This document shows positions 48,551-60,642 of a stretch of 64,000 nt of DNA, piece after piece. The stretch covers positions 1,860,001-1,924,000 of the forward strand of contig NZ_CP041247.1 in NCBI RefSeq assembly GCF_006711645.1, read 5' to 3'. Below the pieces are notes generated by a model. It made no database searches. It saw only the letters and a list, made by a program, of their open reading frames with translations, and had not been told where the DNA came from. The stretch comes from Klebsiella electrica. GTDB lineage: Bacteria > Pseudomonadota > Gammaproteobacteria > Enterobacterales > Enterobacteriaceae. Position numbers and translations under genes: made by a program. Numbering within the stretch: position 1 is the first letter of the stretch; each line of letters opens with the position of its first letter.

Positions 48551-49219
48551 ATGCAAGAGAGTATCCAACTGGTTATTGATTCCGCGCCCTTTCTGCTCAA
48601 AGGCGCGGTGTTTACGTTACAGCTGAGCATCGGCGGTATGTTCTTTGGCCTGGTGCTGGGCTTTATCCTCGCACTGATGCGCATGTCGCCTCTGTGGCCG
48701 GTGAAATGGCTGGCGAGAATGTATATCTCCATCTTCCGCGGTACCCCGCTGATTGCCCAGCTGTTTATGATCTATTACGGTCTGCCGCAGTTTGGCATTG
48801 AGCTTGACCCCATTCCGGCGGCGATGATCGGCCTGTCGCTGAATACCGCAGCGTACGCTGCGGAAACGCTGCGTGCGGCGATTGCCTCGATTGACAAAGG
48901 GCAGTGGGAAGCGGCGGCCAGTATCGGTATGACGCCGTGGCAGACCCTGCGCCGGGCGATTTTGCCGCAGGCTGCGCGGGTGGCGCTGCCGCCGCTCTCC
49001 AATAGTTTTATCAGTCTGGTAAAAGATACCTCTCTGGCGGCCACCATTCAGGTTCCGGAGCTGTTCCGTCAGGCGCAGCTGATTACCTCGCGCACCCTGG
49101 AAGTGTTCACCATGTATCTGGCCGCATCGCTGATTTACTGGGTGATGGCGACGGTGCTGTCCTCGCTGCAAAACTATTTTGAAAACCAGCTGAATCGCCA
49201 GGAGCGTGATCCAAAATGA
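48551..49219 (+). CDS. tcyL: Cystine ABC transporter permease TcyL (YecS)
   Basis: The 222-residue inner-membrane permease has about five helices and the polar amino-acid permease motif (FRGTPLIAQLFMIYYG and EAAASIGMTPWQTLRRAILP, the EAA loop). It forms the channel with TcyN. It starts 15 bases after dcyD and overlaps tcyN by 4 bases (ATGA). Confidence 0.95.
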   Translation: MQESIQLVIDSAPFLLKGAVFTLQLSIGGMFFGLVLGFILALMRMSPLWPVKWLARMYISIFRGTPLIAQLFMIYYGLPQFGIELDPIPAAMIGLSLNTAAYAAETLRAAIASIDKGQWEAAASIGMTPWQTLRRAILPQAARVALPPLSNSFISLVKDTSLAATIQVPELFRQAQLITSRTLEVFTMYLAASLIYWVMATVLSSLQNYFENQLNRQERDPK

Positions 49220-49968
49220 GTGCCATTGAAGTCAAAAACCTGGTGAAAAAATTCCACGGCCAGACGGTACTGCACGGTATCGACCTCAATGTGCAGGCGG
49301 GGGAAGTGGTGGCGATCATCGGCCCCAGCGGGTCCGGTAAAACAACGCTGCTGCGCAGTATTAACCTGCTGGAACAGCCGGAAAGCGGAACCATCCGGGT
49401 GGGCGATGTGACCATTGATACCGCGCGCAGTTTCAGCCAGCAAAAAGGGTTGATTCGCCGCCTGCGTCAGCATGTGGGCTTCGTGTTCCAGAATTTCAAC
49501 CTGTTCCCGCATCGCACGGTACTGGAAAACATCATTGAAGGGCCGGTTATCGTTAAGGGTGAGGATAAAAACGAATCCATGGTTCGCGCCCGGGAACTGT
49601 TGGCGAAAGTGGGGCTGAGCGGCAAAGAAAACAGCTATCCTCGTCGCCTGTCCGGTGGTCAGCAGCAGCGTGTGGCCATTGCGCGGGCGCTGGCGATGCG
49701 CCCGGATGTGATTCTGTTTGACGAGCCGACGTCGGCTCTCGATCCTGAGCTGGTTGGCGAGGTGCTGAACACCATTCGTCAGCTGGCGCAGGAGAAGCGC
49801 ACGATGGTCATCGTGACTCATGAAATGAGCTTTGCCCGCGATGTTGCGGACCGCGCAATTTTTATGGACCAGGGGCGTATCGTCGAACAGGGTGAGGCGA
49901 AAGCGCTGTTTGCCAACCCGCAGCAGCCGCGCACCCGCCAGTTCCTTGAAAAATTTCTGATGCAGTAA
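49216..49968 (+). CDS. tcyN: Cystine ABC transporter ATPase TcyN (YecC)
   Basis: The 250-residue ATPase has Walker A GPSGSGKTT, Q-loop VFQNFNLFPH, signature LSGGQQQR and Walker B VILFDEPTSALD. It energises TcyJL cystine uptake. The ATGA overlap with tcyL indicates coupling. The expected next gene is sdiA; here a broken CoA-transferase gene intervenes on the opposite strand. Confidence 0.95.
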   Translation: MSAIEVKNLVKKFHGQTVLHGIDLNVQAGEVVAIIGPSGSGKTTLLRSINLLEQPESGTIRVGDVTIDTARSFSQQKGLIRRLRQHVGFVFQNFNLFPHRTVLENIIEGPVIVKGEDKNESMVRARELLAKVGLSGKENSYPRRLSGGQQQRVAIARALAMRPDVILFDEPTSALDPELVGEVLNTIRQLAQEKRTMVIVTHEMSFARDVADRAIFMDQGRIVEQGEAKALFANPQQPRTRQFLEKFLMQ

Positions 49969-49971
49969 TGT

Positions 49972-50644
49972 TTACCCGCTCGCGGCGGCCGTCCCCAGCG
50001 GTGAGGACGGCCGCGACCAGAGCACCGGTAGCGGCAGCGGTTTATCCGCCTGGCGCCACTGTTGACCGGCGGCGGCAATCCCGCAGGCCATCTGCACCAG
50101 GCTGTCAAAACCGCGGCGGTTGCGCCATGGGCCGCTCCATCCCCAGGCATTCAGCGAGACATCGACCAGTCCTGGCCTGAGCTGCGCCCGCGTCTCGCTA
50201 TCTAATCCCAGGGCGTCCAGCGCATCGGCACGGTAACCGTGTACGAGAACGTCAGCCTGACAGAGCAAATCTATTAAATATTGCTTATCGTTGGCCGTTT
50301 TTATATTCAGCCGTGCGCAGCGCTTGCCGGGCGTGATTTCTTCTTCGAGCGTCGGCTCATGCCAGTCTGGCGGATCGAGTCGCAGCACCTGCGCACCGGG
50401 ACCGGCGAGCAGACGTGTGGCTACCGGTCCGGCAATAATCCGCGTCAGATCGAGCACCCGAATGCCGGGCAGCGGCCTGCTGCGAGGCAGACGCCTGTCG
50501 ACGGGATAGCGACGGAGAATCGGTGACGGCAAAGCAGGAACGCAGCGCCCCCGGCTGGGTAAATTCGATTTCCGGGGCCGGAAGGGAACTAAAGGCTTGC
50601 CATAGAAGGGAATATATCGTGGTCAGCGAAAAAGGCTCCGACAT
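49972..50644 (-). pseudogene. CaiB/BaiF-type CoA-transferase, frameshifted and truncated
   Basis: The N-terminal part is in one frame from 50644 (MSEPFSLTTIYSLLWQAF to about FAVTD), and the rest is in another frame ending at 49972. The second part holds class III CoA-transferase features (PGIRVLDLTRIIAGPVATRL, TPGKRCARLNI, DVLVHGYRADALDALG, RRGFDSLVQMACGIA). Full-length relatives are about 400 residues or more. Here the protein stops after LPLPV, so the C-terminal half is missing. It is a decayed gene. Confidence 0.75.
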
Positions 50645-51330
50645 ACTTTTCTCCTGTCACGGGTGAAGAGCGCCAGTCATGATCTAATAAGTGCGATGTA
50701 TACGATATTTTATACATATAAATAAGATTTATGTGTTAGTTTTCTGTATTTCTAATAATGATTATTACTCAGGAGTTATTTGGTCGGTTATGAGGGACAA
50801 TGATTTTTTCAGCTGGCGGCGGGAAATGCTGCAACAATTTCAGTCAATCACCGCGGGAGGGGATGTTTATAATCTCCTGCAACAACAAACAGAAGGGCTG
50901 GAATATGACTATTTTGCGCTTTGCGTACGCCATCCCGTGCCGTTTACCCGGCCGAGGATTACGCTGCAATCGACCTATCCGCAAGCATGGATGACACACT
51001 ACCAGGCTGAGAATTATTTTGCTATCGATCCGGTATTGCGCCCTGAAAACTTTCTTCGCGGCCATCTGCCGTGGGATGACGGGCTCTTTCGCGATACGCC
51101 GGAATTGTGGGATAGCGCGCGCGATCACGGGTTGAACAAGGGGGTTACCCAGTGTCTGATCTTGCCTAATCATGCTCAGGGTTTTTTGTCCGTTTCCGGC
51201 CAAAACCATAGCGCAGGGCCTTTTCATGAAGACGAGCAGGAGATGCGCTTAAGAACGCTGATTGAGTTGAGTCTGTTGACATTATTGCGTCTGGAAGATG
51301 CGATGGTCATGCCGCCGGAAATGAAGTTTA

Positions 51331-52246
51331 GGCTGTGTCCCTTAATCGTCTGAGCTATAGTAACCATCTGTTTCTACAACATATTGAACTATGGCCCGCT
51401 ACGACCTTCCCGATGAAGCATGGGATATCATCCAGCCTTTACTGCCCGCTCAACCTGCAACACCACGGGCCGGACGCCCATGGGCGGAGCATCGTATGAT
51501 CATCAATGGCATGTTCTGGGTGTTGTGCTCTGGTGCCCCATGGCGTGATTTACCTGAACGATACGGCCCATGGAAAACCGTATATAACCGCTTTAACCGG
51601 TGGTCTAAGTCGGGTGTGATTAATATTATTTTCAACAGGTTGCTTTCTTCTCTTGATGCTCACGGCCTCGTTGACTGGTCAGCTACTGCGCTGGATGGCA
51701 GCAATATCCGGGCACTCAGGTGCGCCGCCGGCGCGCAAAAAAACATCCCGATATCGCCGGAGATCATGGGCTGGGTCGCTCTCGCGGTGGTTTTGGCACC
51801 AAAATCCATATGGCGACGGATGCAGGCGGTCTCCCGTTAAATATCGTGCTGAGTCCCGGACAGGCTCACGAAAGCCAGTTCGCATTACGCCTTCTGGACG
51901 GAATTGGTGTTCAGCGCCAGAACGGCAGCATGAAACGTCGTGGTTATGCGGTGCTGGCTGACAAAGCCTACTCAGGACATGCGCTTCGCAATGAGCTGAA
52001 ACGAAAAGGGATAAAAGTGGTTATCCCGCGGAAATCTAATGAAAAAATGGCAGCAGATGGTCGTTCACAGCTTGATCGTGATGCTTATCGTAATCGCAAC
52101 GTTGTTGAGCGGTGTTTTGGCTGTCTGAAAGAATACCGTCGCATTGCCACGCGTTACGACAAAACGGCGAGGAATTATCTGGCGATGGTGAAACTGGGTT
52201 GCATTAGACTGTTTTACAAAAAATTATGCAATTAAAGGACACAGCC
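51331..52246 (+). mobile_element. IS5-family element (IS427-type), copy 2
   Basis: This has the same 916-base length, ends and reading frames as the copy at 17042-17957, in the same orientation. It is flanked by TA on both sides. It sits between the ligand and DNA-binding domains of sdiA. The identity of the two copies suggests recent movement. Confidence 0.92.
51391..52235 (+). CDS. IS427-type transposase, copy 2
   Basis: This is the same two-frame transposase as at 17102-17946, with the A7 slip site near 51736-51743. The DDE residues lie in ALDGSN, LADKAYSG and NVVERCFGCLK. It appears intact in both copies. Confidence 0.85.
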
Positions 52247-52496
52247 TAGTCGTCGCGAACTGGAAATATTGAAATGGACGGCAGAGGGAAAAACATCGGC
52301 TGAAGTGGCGATTATTCTCTCCATTTCAGAAAATACGGTTAATTTCCATCAAAAAAATATGCAACGCAAATTCAATGCGCCAAATAAAACGCAAATCGCC
52401 TGTTACGCGGTGGCGACCGGTTTAATTTGAGCGGGCAGGACGTTCTGCGTGTCAGACGTAGGGACCGGCTGTGCTGAATTCACAGCCGGTTGACTG

Positions 52497-52721
52497 TTAC
52501 TGGCGGTAAGCCTGTTTAATTTGCTTAACGGTGCTGGAGAATACGGCAGCCTGAGCCTCATCTTCCATCTGCGTGATCTGTTTTTCCATTTTAATAATCA
52601 CCCGACCCGCATCCGCCTGGCCCATTGCCTGGAGCATCAGCGTCAGCAGCGTTTTCAGGCAGGTCACTTCCTGCGCCAGTTCTTGATTATTTTCTGCAGT
52701 GGAAAAATCTGGAGTGCTCAT
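52497..52721 (-). CDS. yecF: DUF2594 protein YecF
   Basis: The 74-residue product ([19 protein letters not shown] start) is the conserved small protein encoded between sdiA and uvrY. It has a helical, probably coiled-coil layout with heptad-like leucines. The function is unknown. Confidence 0.92.
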   Translation of the reverse strand: MSTPDFSTAENNQELAQEVTCLKTLLTLMLQAMGQADAGRVIIKMEKQITQMEDEAQAAVFSSTVKQIKQAYRQ

Positions 52722-53184
52722 CGATATCCTCGTTTGCTATCGGCGCTTTTGCGCAATACTAAATGTTAAGGCGACGCAGTATACCACAAGCGACGAGAAA
52801 AAAAGGAGCGCGTGATTTATGTTCTCTCATCAGAGGTGCTGGCGGATTAATTGTCTGAATAATACGTACTCTGCACTCGCGTCGCCGGTTAATTTTGCGC
52901 TGCTGTTTTTCATAGTTAATTATTGTTACATCTTTAGTTTCGTATTTAGCCATGTGCTATCGCCGCGCCAAGCGGATGTTTTTGTAGGGCAAATGTTAAA
53001 AATGAAGCGTAATACAACTTACTGTTATCTATAAGTTTCCAGTTGCTGTGCAGACAGATTGACATATCCGGGAAAGAAACTTTCCGTAGGGCATTTTTTT
53101 GGCTTTTAAAGTGACGATAAAACCCGGTAATATGTATGAGATAAGCTATCCGTAGCGTTGTCCCTAATTCTGGAGATTATTCCT
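52722..53184. other. Gap between yecF and uvrY
   Basis: I see no supported gene in these 460 bases. They hold the divergent promoters of yecF and uvrY and are AT-rich in the middle. Confidence 0.5.
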
Positions 53185-53221
53185 TTGATCAACGTCCTTC
53201 TTGTTGATGACCACGAGCTAG

Positions 53222-54417
<1,196 letters not shown>

Positions 54418-55037
54418 CTAGTGCGCGCAGGGATACGACGCATTCTGGAAGATATAAAAGGGATTAAAGTTGTCGGTGAGTCCTGCTGCGGCGAGGATGC
54501 CGTGAAATGGTGTCGCGCCAATTCCGTTGATGTTGTTCTGATGGACATGAACATGCCGGGGATTGGCGGTCTGGAAGCCACGCGCAAGATTGCGCGTTCC
54601 ATTGTCGACACCAAAGTGATTATGCTCACCGTGCATACTGAAAACCCGCTGCCGGCAAAAGTGATGCAGGCTGGCGCCGCAGGCTATCTGAGTAAAGGTG
54701 CTGCGCCGCAGGAAGTGGTGAATGCCATTCGCTGCGTGGCGTCCGGCCAACGCTATATTGCTTCCGATATCGCCCAGCAAATGGCGCTTAGTCAGATTGA
54801 ACCGGAAAAGACCGAATCGCCTTTTGCCAGTTTGTCTGAACGCGAATTGCAGATTATGCTGATGATCACCAGGGGTCAGAAGGTGAATGAGATCTCAGAG
54901 CAGTTAAACCTGAGCCCCAAAACCGTGAACAGCTATCGCTACCGGATGTTCAGTAAATTAAACATCCACGGTGACGTCGAGTTGACCCACCTGGCCATTC
55001 GTCATGGTCTGTGCAATGCGGAGTCGTTAGCAAGTCA

Positions 55038-56870
55038 GTGAGTGATGTTTTTGACGCAAAAGCTTTCCTGAAAACGGTAACCAGCCAGCCGGGCGTCTAT
55101 CGCATGTATGATGCTGGCGGTACCGTCATCTACGTTGGCAAAGCAAAAGATCTGAAAAAAAGGCTGAGCAGCTATTTTCGGAGCAACCTGGCTTCGCGTA
55201 AAACCGAAGCGCTGGTGGCACTGATTGCGCAAATCGATGTGACCGTAACCCATACGGAAACGGAAGCGCTGCTGCTGGAGCACAACTACATCAAGCTGTA
55301 TCAGCCGCGTTATAACGTGCTGCTGCGCGATGACAAATCCTATCCCTTTATTTTCCTTAGCGGCGATACCCACCCGCGTCTGGCCATGCACCGCGGTGCG
55401 AAACACGCCAGGGGCGAGTATTTCGGTCCTTTCCCGAATGGTTATGCGGTTCGCGAGACGCTTGCGCTGCTGCAAAAAATTTTCCCTGTGCGCCAGTGCG
55501 AGAATAGCGTGTACCGTAACCGGTCGCGTCCGTGCCTGCAGTATCAGATTGGTCGCTGCCTGGGGCCCTGTGTGTCAGGGCTGGTGAGCGAAGAGGAGTA
55601 CGCGCAGCAGGTGGAATATGTGCGGCTGTTCCTCGCGGGCAAAGATGATCAGGTGCTGACGCAGCTTATTGCCCGGATGGAGAAAGCCAGCCAGGCGCTG
55701 GAGTTTGAAGAGGCCGCGCGCATTCGCGATCAGATTCAGGCCGTACGCCGGGTGACCGAGAAACAGTTCGTCTCGAATACCGGCGATGACCTCGACGTTA
55801 TCGGCGTCGCCTTTGATGCAGGCATGGCCTGCGTCCACGTGCTGTTTATCCGTCAGGGGAAAGTCCTCGGCAGCCGCAGCTATTTCCCGAAAGTGCCCGG
55901 CGGTACGGAACTCGGCGAAGTGGTGGAAACGTTTGTCGGCCAGTTCTACCTGCAGGGCAGCCAGATGCGTACCCTGCCGGGAGAGATTCTGCTCGATTTT
56001 AATCTTGGCGATAAAACCTTGCTGGCGGATTCGCTCTCCGAACTGGCGGGGCGTCGGGTGAACGTCCAGACGAAACCGCGCGGCGACCGCGCTCGCTATC
56101 TGAAGCTGGCGCGAACCAATGCGGCAACGGCGCTGACGACCCGGCTTTCCCAGCAGTCGACTATCCAGCAACGTCTACAGGCCCTGGCTAGCGTACTTAA
56201 ACTGCCGACCGTTAAACGCATGGAATGCTTTGATATCAGCCATACGATGGGTGAACAAACGGTGGCTTCCTGTGTGGTGTTCGACAGTAACGGGCCGCTG
56301 CGCGCCGAGTATCGACGCTATAATATTACCGGCATTACGCCGGGCGATGATTATGCGGCGATGAATCAGGTTCTGCGCCGCCGCTACGGTAAGGCGATAG
56401 AAGAGAACAAGATTCCTGACGTTATCCTGATAGACGGCGGTAAAGGCCAGCTTGGACAGGCGAAAAGCGTTTTTGCCGGGCTGGATGTGCCATGGGATAA
56501 ACAGCATCCTCTCTTATTGGGGGTGGCAAAAGGTAGCGATCGTAAAGCCGGGCTGGAAACGTTATTCTTCGAACCAGAAGGCGAGGGGTTTAACCTGCCG
56601 CCTGATTCGCCTGCGCTGCACGTTATTCAACATATTCGCGATGAATCCCACGATCATGCCATTGCCGGGCATCGTAAAAAACGGGCAAAAGTGAAAAGCA
56701 CCAGTTCACTGGAGACTATCGAAGGGGTAGGGCCGAAACGCCGCCAGATGCTGCTGAAGTATATGGGCGGACTGCAAGGGTTACAGCAGGCCAGCGTCGA
56801 GGAGATAGCCAAAGTACCGGGGATATCTCACGGTCTGGCAGAAAAGATCTTCTACTCGTTGAAACATTAG
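55038..56870 (+). CDS. uvrC: Excinuclease ABC subunit UvrC
   Basis: UvrC makes both incisions around lesions in nucleotide excision repair. The GTG at 55038 overlaps the uvrY stop and gives 610 residues, the E. coli length. It has the GIY-YIG domain ([20 protein letters not shown]), the UvrB-binding UVR motif ([17 protein letters not shown]), the RNase H-like C-terminal nuclease and a tandem HhH end ([18 protein letters not shown]). uvrY and uvrC are normally co-transcribed, so the upstream IS may change its expression. Confidence 0.96.
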   Translation: MSDVFDAKAFLKTVTSQPGVYRMYDAGGTVIYVGKAKDLKKRLSSYFRSNLASRKTEALVALIAQIDVTVTHTETEALLLEHNYIKLYQPRYNVLLRDDKSYPFIFLSGDTHPRLAMHRGAKHARGEYFGPFPNGYAVRETLALLQKIFPVRQCENSVYRNRSRPCLQYQIGRCLGPCVSGLVSEEEYAQQVEYVRLFLAGKDDQVLTQLIARMEKASQALEFEEAARIRDQIQAVRRVTEKQFVSNTGDDLDVIGVAFDAGMACVHVLFIRQGKVLGSRSYFPKVPGGTELGEVVETFVGQFYLQGSQMRTLPGEILLDFNLGDKTLLADSLSELAGRRVNVQTKPRGDRARYLKLARTNAATALTTRLSQQSTIQQRLQALASVLKLPTVKRMECFDISHTMGEQTVASCVVFDSNGPLRAEYRRYNITGITPGDDYAAMNQVLRRRYGKAIEENKIPDVILIDGGKGQLGQAKSVFAGLDVPWDKQHPLLLGVAKGSDRKAGLETLFFEPEGEGFNLPPDSPALHVIQHIRDESHDHAIAGHRKKRAKVKSTSSLETIEGVGPKRRQMLLKYMGGLQGLQQASVEEIAKVPGISHGLAEKIFYSLKH

Positions 56871-56927
56871 GGGCTCTGTAGCAACATAGGGCTAATTTTT
56901 ACTTCTAACAGATAGTTACCTGTCACT

Positions 56928-57476
56928 ATGCAATTTAATATCCCTACATTGCTTACTCTGTTTCGCGTCATCCTGATACCGTTCTTTGTGCTGGCGTTTT
57001 ATCTGCCTTTCGTCTGGGCGCCTTTTGCCTGCGCCCTGATCTTTTTTATCGCTGCCGTTACCGACTGGTTTGATGGTTATCTGGCCCGCCGCTGGAATCA
57101 GAGCACGCGTTTCGGCGCCTTCCTTGACCCGGTTGCCGATAAAGTGATGGTGGCGATTGCGATGGTGCTGGTGGTTGAGCACTATCACACCTGGTGGGTA
57201 ACCCTGCCGGCGGCGACCATGATCGCTCGTGAAATTATTATTTCTGCGCTGCGTGAGTGGATGGCCGAACTGGGTAAACGCAGCAGCGTGGCGGTATCCT
57301 GGATCGGGAAAGTCAAAACGACCGCGCAGATGACGGCGCTGGTGTGGATGTTGTGGCGGCCAAACGCGTGGGTCGAGTGGGCCGGAATCGCCCTGTTCCT
57401 CGTGGCGGCGGTGCTGACGCTGTGGTCTATGCTGCAGTATTTGAACGCCGCGCGCGGAGATTTGCTTGAACAGTGA
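56928..57476 (+). CDS. pgsA: Phosphatidylglycerophosphate synthase PgsA
   Basis: PgsA joins CDP-diacylglycerol with glycerol 3-phosphate in the inner membrane, the committed step to phosphatidylglycerol and cardiolipin. The 182-residue product has the CDP-alcohol phosphotransferase motif [20 protein letters not shown] (D-G-A-R...G...D...D; the rest is LDPVADKV). It lies between uvrC and glyW as in E. coli. Confidence 0.96.
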   Translation: MQFNIPTLLTLFRVILIPFFVLAFYLPFVWAPFACALIFFIAAVTDWFDGYLARRWNQSTRFGAFLDPVADKVMVAIAMVLVVEHYHTWWVTLPAATMIAREIIISALREWMAELGKRSSVAVSWIGKVKTTAQMTALVWMLWRPNAWVEWAGIALFLVAAVLTLWSMLQYLNAARGDLLEQ

Positions 57477-57627
57477 TCGTTTCGCCGCAAATTTCAGCAA
57501 ACGACACAGGGATTTAAAAAATATCGTTGACTCATTTCGCCAGGTAAGTAGAATGCATCGCATCGAACGGCAGCACAGCTTGCCAGACGATAACAAAATC
57601 AAGTGATTAGCAAATTTGCTTGGTGAT

Positions 57628-57703
<76 letters not shown>

Positions 57704-57742
57704 GATTAAAAACATCGGCAGCTGCGGGTGTTTAAGCATTAA

Positions 57743-57816
57743 GGCGCGTTAGCAAAGCGGTTATGTAGCGGATTGCAAATCCGTCTAGTCCGGTTCGACT
57801 CCGGAACGCGCCTCCA
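57743..57816 (+). tRNA. cysT: tRNA-Cys (GCA)
   Basis: This is a 74-base tRNA with anticodon GCA (GATTGCAAATC), T-arm CCGGTTCGACTCCGG and encoded CCA. It is the second of the cluster. Confidence 0.97.
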
Positions 57817-57829
57817 ATTTACATCCCGA

Positions 57830-57915
57830 GCCCGGATGGTGGAATCGGTAGACACAAGGGATTTAAAATCCCTCGGCCATAGGCTGTACGAGTTCAAGTC
57901 TCGTTCCGGGTACCA
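57830..57915 (+). tRNA. leuZ: tRNA-Leu (UAA)
   Basis: This is an 86-base class II tRNA with anticodon TAA in GGGATTTAAAATCCC, a long variable arm and encoded CCA. It is the third of the cluster. Confidence 0.96.
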
Positions 57916-57959
57916 TTGGGATAAAAGCAGAATAATCAAAGCAATAAGCAGTGTCGTGA

Positions 57960-57981
57960 AACCACCTACGGGTGGTTTTTT
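57960..57981 (+). terminator. Terminator after the tRNA cluster
   Basis: AACCACCTACGGGTGGTT followed by a T-run lies 45 bases after leuZ. Confidence 0.8.
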
Positions 57982-58183
57982 CATTTCTGAAACCTCCCCC
58001 TGCCTCATATTTGTCGCGTCGAACGGTCCACCGACTGGCGCAACGAGCGCCATTATTTGCTCATCGCGGGCTGTCTCCCGCTGACGTCATAGCGGGACAA
58101 TTTTACGCCGGGCGAAAATCCCGGTGAGCCGTCCGCTTAAGCTGATATCATCAACGCCTCTGTTCCTCGAAAAAGGTATTCAT

Positions 58184-59143
58184 ATGCTGCATTCTGGCCT
58201 GCCGGAGAAGCGCAGAATCTTCATCGGCGATATCCACGGTCAGTACCGCAAGCTCTGCGCACTGCTGGAACACCTTGATACTCTGTACCAACGGGATGAT
58301 CGTATACTGATCTTTGTCGGCGATCTGATTGATAATCAGCCTGGGGCGCAGATCAACCACCTGGCGGTGCTGGAGCGGGTGAGGGCGGAAGTGGCGTCGG
58401 GGCATGCGATATGTCTGATGGGCAATCATGAATTTAACGCCGTTGGCTGGGCAATGCGCCATCCGCTTAGCGCTCAGCCGCTGCGACCGCATTCGCAGAA
58501 TAATCGCCGTCAGCATCAGGCGTTTCTGGCCGATGTCGTCGAAGACACGCCTTCGCATAATTTCTGGATCGACTGGTTTAAAACGCTGCCGCTGTTTGTT
58601 GATTATGGCGATATTCGGGCGGTACATGCCTGTTGGGAAGAGCAGACCATGACCCGCCTGCGGCCGTGGCTGGATGAACAGAATCGATTGAAACCCGAAA
58701 GCTGGGTCGATGCTTTTAATAAACAGCATCCGCTGTTCCGGATGATCGAGACCGTGCTTAAAGGACCGGAGCTGTCATTACCTGCGGGTTTTAGTTTCGT
58801 CGATAAGACGGGCGTTGAGCGCCGCCATATTCGTGTACGCTGGTGGCGGGATGATGCAAAAACCTATCGTCAGATAGCCCAGGTTCAGCCGGAAATGGTT
58901 AGCCGGATTCCGGATATACCCCTTTCACGGACCCTTCTCGACAGAACAGATGTTCCGGTGGTGATCGGTCACTACACCTTATCCGGCGAACCTCACACCT
59001 TGAGCGATCGTGTTGTCTGCGTCGATTACAACGCGGCAAAAGCCGATAACCCGCTTTGCGCCTGGATTCAGGAACCGGGCCGGCTACCCGCGGTGGCTGG
59101 GTCGTTTGTCCGCGAGCCCGCCTTCCGCCGCTGTGCTGGCTAG
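58184..59143 (+). CDS. Calcineurin-like metallophosphatase
   Basis: The 319-residue product has the metal and catalytic motifs of the family: GDIHGQ (residues 16-21), GDLIDN, GNHEFN and VIGHYTLSG. Ser/Thr phosphatase or bis-nucleosyl tetraphosphatase (PrpE/ApaH type) activity is likely. I chose ATG 58184 after AAAAGGTATT; the frame is open 20 codons further upstream. E. coli lacks a gene here, between leuZ and yecA, so this is a lineage-specific backbone gene. The substrate is not known. Confidence 0.75.
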   Translation: MLHSGLPEKRRIFIGDIHGQYRKLCALLEHLDTLYQRDDRILIFVGDLIDNQPGAQINHLAVLERVRAEVASGHAICLMGNHEFNAVGWAMRHPLSAQPLRPHSQNNRRQHQAFLADVVEDTPSHNFWIDWFKTLPLFVDYGDIRAVHACWEEQTMTRLRPWLDEQNRLKPESWVDAFNKQHPLFRMIETVLKGPELSLPAGFSFVDKTGVERRHIRVRWWRDDAKTYRQIAQVQPEMVSRIPDIPLSRTLLDRTDVPVVIGHYTLSGEPHTLSDRVVCVDYNAAKADNPLCAWIQEPGRLPAVAGSFVREPAFRRCAG

Positions 59144-59287
59144 CAGCGGTATTCAGCGTTCCCTCCCATTTTTCTCAGGCGCGGCACGGTCAAACTGCGG
59201 TAAAATAGCGCTCCGGTTCGCCGGAATACTATCCTTTGGGAACGGAATGCCGTTATGGCAATAAAAACAATTTAAATGAGGGATCTT

Positions 59288-59863
59288 ATGGCTACATTGC
59301 TTGAAAGCTACGGTGATTGCTTGCGCAAATACGCCACCTTTCGCGGGCGTTCGGCGCGCAAGGAGTATGTGGTTTTTACCGTCGCCAACTTTGTGCTTTC
59401 GGCCGTACTGGGATTGATTCCGATCGTGGGTGGCCTGTTTAGTCTGATAATCATTATCCCCGGTATCGCGGTTGCGGTGCGTCGTCTGCACGATTTGAAC
59501 AAATCAGGCTGGTGGCTGCTGTCACCGTATGCTCTTCTGCTGGTTGGCTTGATCGGTATTATCGCCACCGTTGAAAGCGGCGAGGCGGCTGTCTGGGTAT
59601 GGATAGCGGCGGCGGGAGGCATAGCGGCGCTGGCGCTGTCTGTCTGGCTACTGTTTGCCCGCGGCACCGACGGAGCGAATCGCTATGGCGACATCCAGCA
59701 AGAGAGCGAATACAGCTCGCTCGCTGCCCGGCAGAGCGCGCCGCTCTCTTCCGCCGATGATGTCCGGGAACGCCTCGCGCAGGCGAAAAAAATGTTTGCT
59801 GACGGAACCATCACCGAGAGCGAATACGAAACGATGCGCGCCAGCATCATTAAAGACATTTAA
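59288..59863 (+). CDS. DUF805 membrane protein with SHOCT-like tail
   Basis: The 191-residue product starts MATLLESYGDCL after AGGGATCTT. The DUF805 domain has about four membrane helices, with the conserved YATFRGRSARKEY and IAVAVRRLHDLNKSGWW. The tail RERLAQAKKMFADGTITESE resembles the SHOCT oligomerisation motif. The function is unknown. Confidence 0.82.
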   Translation: MATLLESYGDCLRKYATFRGRSARKEYVVFTVANFVLSAVLGLIPIVGGLFSLIIIIPGIAVAVRRLHDLNKSGWWLLSPYALLLVGLIGIIATVESGEAAVWVWIAAAGGIAALALSVWLLFARGTDGANRYGDIQQESEYSSLAARQSAPLSSADDVRERLAQAKKMFADGTITESEYETMRASIIKDI

Positions 59864-59948
59864 CGCTTGCTGAATACGCTGCCGGGTAGTTTTCTCCCGG
59901 CATTTCCGCTACTGTATGCGCCATTTTTCTACCACGACGAGCCCGTTT

Positions 59949-60617
59949 ATGAAAACCGGACCCCTGAACGAAAGCGAACTTGAATGGCTGGACGATATCC
60001 TGTCGAAATATGCCGCCGAGGGCGCCATCCTTGATGTCTCAGAGCTTGACGGCCTGCTGACGGCCATCCTCTCCGGTCCGAAAGAGATTGAACCGGCTCA
60101 ATGGCTGCTGGCCATCTGGGGCGGAGCGGACAATGTGCCGCGCTGGGCGAATGACCGCGAGCGTGACCACTTCGTTAACCTGACTCTGCAGCACATGAGC
60201 GATGTTGCCGAGCGTCTGGACGAATATCCCGATCAGTTTGAACCGCTGTTTGGAACCCGCGAAGAGGAAGGTCAGGAGCTGACGATTGTTGAGGAGTGGT
60301 GCTTCGGCTACATGCGCGGCGTCACTCTCGGGAACTGGCCTGCACTGCCGGAAGAGCCGCAGACGGCGCTGGACAGCATTGCTTTACACGGCACGGAAGC
60401 GCAGTTCACGGCGGTTGAGGCGCTCTCTGTCGATGAGTTTATCGCCAGCGTGGACCGTATCCGCCCGGCAGCGCTCTCGTTGTACCAATACTGGACCGAG
60501 CATGCTGAGCCGGACGTCGTGCCGCAACCGATCCGCAATGAAGTCAAGGTCGGGCGTAACGATCCCTGTCCCTGTGGCAGCGGTAAAAAATATAAGCAGT
60601 GTTGCTTAGCGAAATAA
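59949..60617 (+). CDS. yecA: YecA, UPF0149 protein with SEC-C zinc motif
   Basis: The 222-residue product has an N-terminal UPF0149 helical domain ([23 protein letters not shown]) and a C-terminal metal-binding motif [19 protein letters not shown] like that of SecA. E. coli YecA (AscA) is linked to SecA and trigger-factor-like chaperone roles. The start at 59949 ([10 protein letters not shown]) gives the family N-terminus. Confidence 0.94.
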   Translation: MKTGPLNESELEWLDDILSKYAAEGAILDVSELDGLLTAILSGPKEIEPAQWLLAIWGGADNVPRWANDRERDHFVNLTLQHMSDVAERLDEYPDQFEPLFGTREEEGQELTIVEEWCFGYMRGVTLGNWPALPEEPQTALDSIALHGTEAQFTAVEALSVDEFIASVDRIRPAALSLYQYWTEHAEPDVVPQPIRNEVKVGRNDPCPCGSGKKYKQCCLAK

Positions 60618-60641
60618 CAAAGGGGCCTGATGGCCCCTTTG
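60618..60641. terminator. Shared terminator of yecA and tyrP
   Basis: CAAAGGGGCCTGATGGCCCCTTTG is a perfect stem between the convergent ends, with T or A runs on both sides. Confidence 0.85.
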
Positions 60642-60642
60642 T

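Larger units (their letters stand above)
50790..52430 (+). pseudogene. sdiA: Quorum-sensing regulator SdiA, split by an IS
   Basis: SdiA detects acyl-homoserine lactones made by other bacteria. The N-terminal part runs from MRDNDFFSWRREML at 50790 through the ligand domain (YDYFALCVRHPVPFTRP, HLPWDDGLF) to PPEMKF. The IS at 51331-52246 then interrupts it. After the IS and one TA the frame resumes (SRRELEILKWTAEGKTSAEV, ISENTVNFHQKN) to the stop at 52430. Removing the IS and one TA restores an intact gene of about 240 codons. The interrupted product lacks the DNA-binding domain. Confidence 0.93.

Noticed and set aside
57739..58053. Minus-strand open frame of 104 codons
   Set aside because: It runs antisense across tRNA-Cys and tRNA-Leu; the tRNAs explain the sequence.
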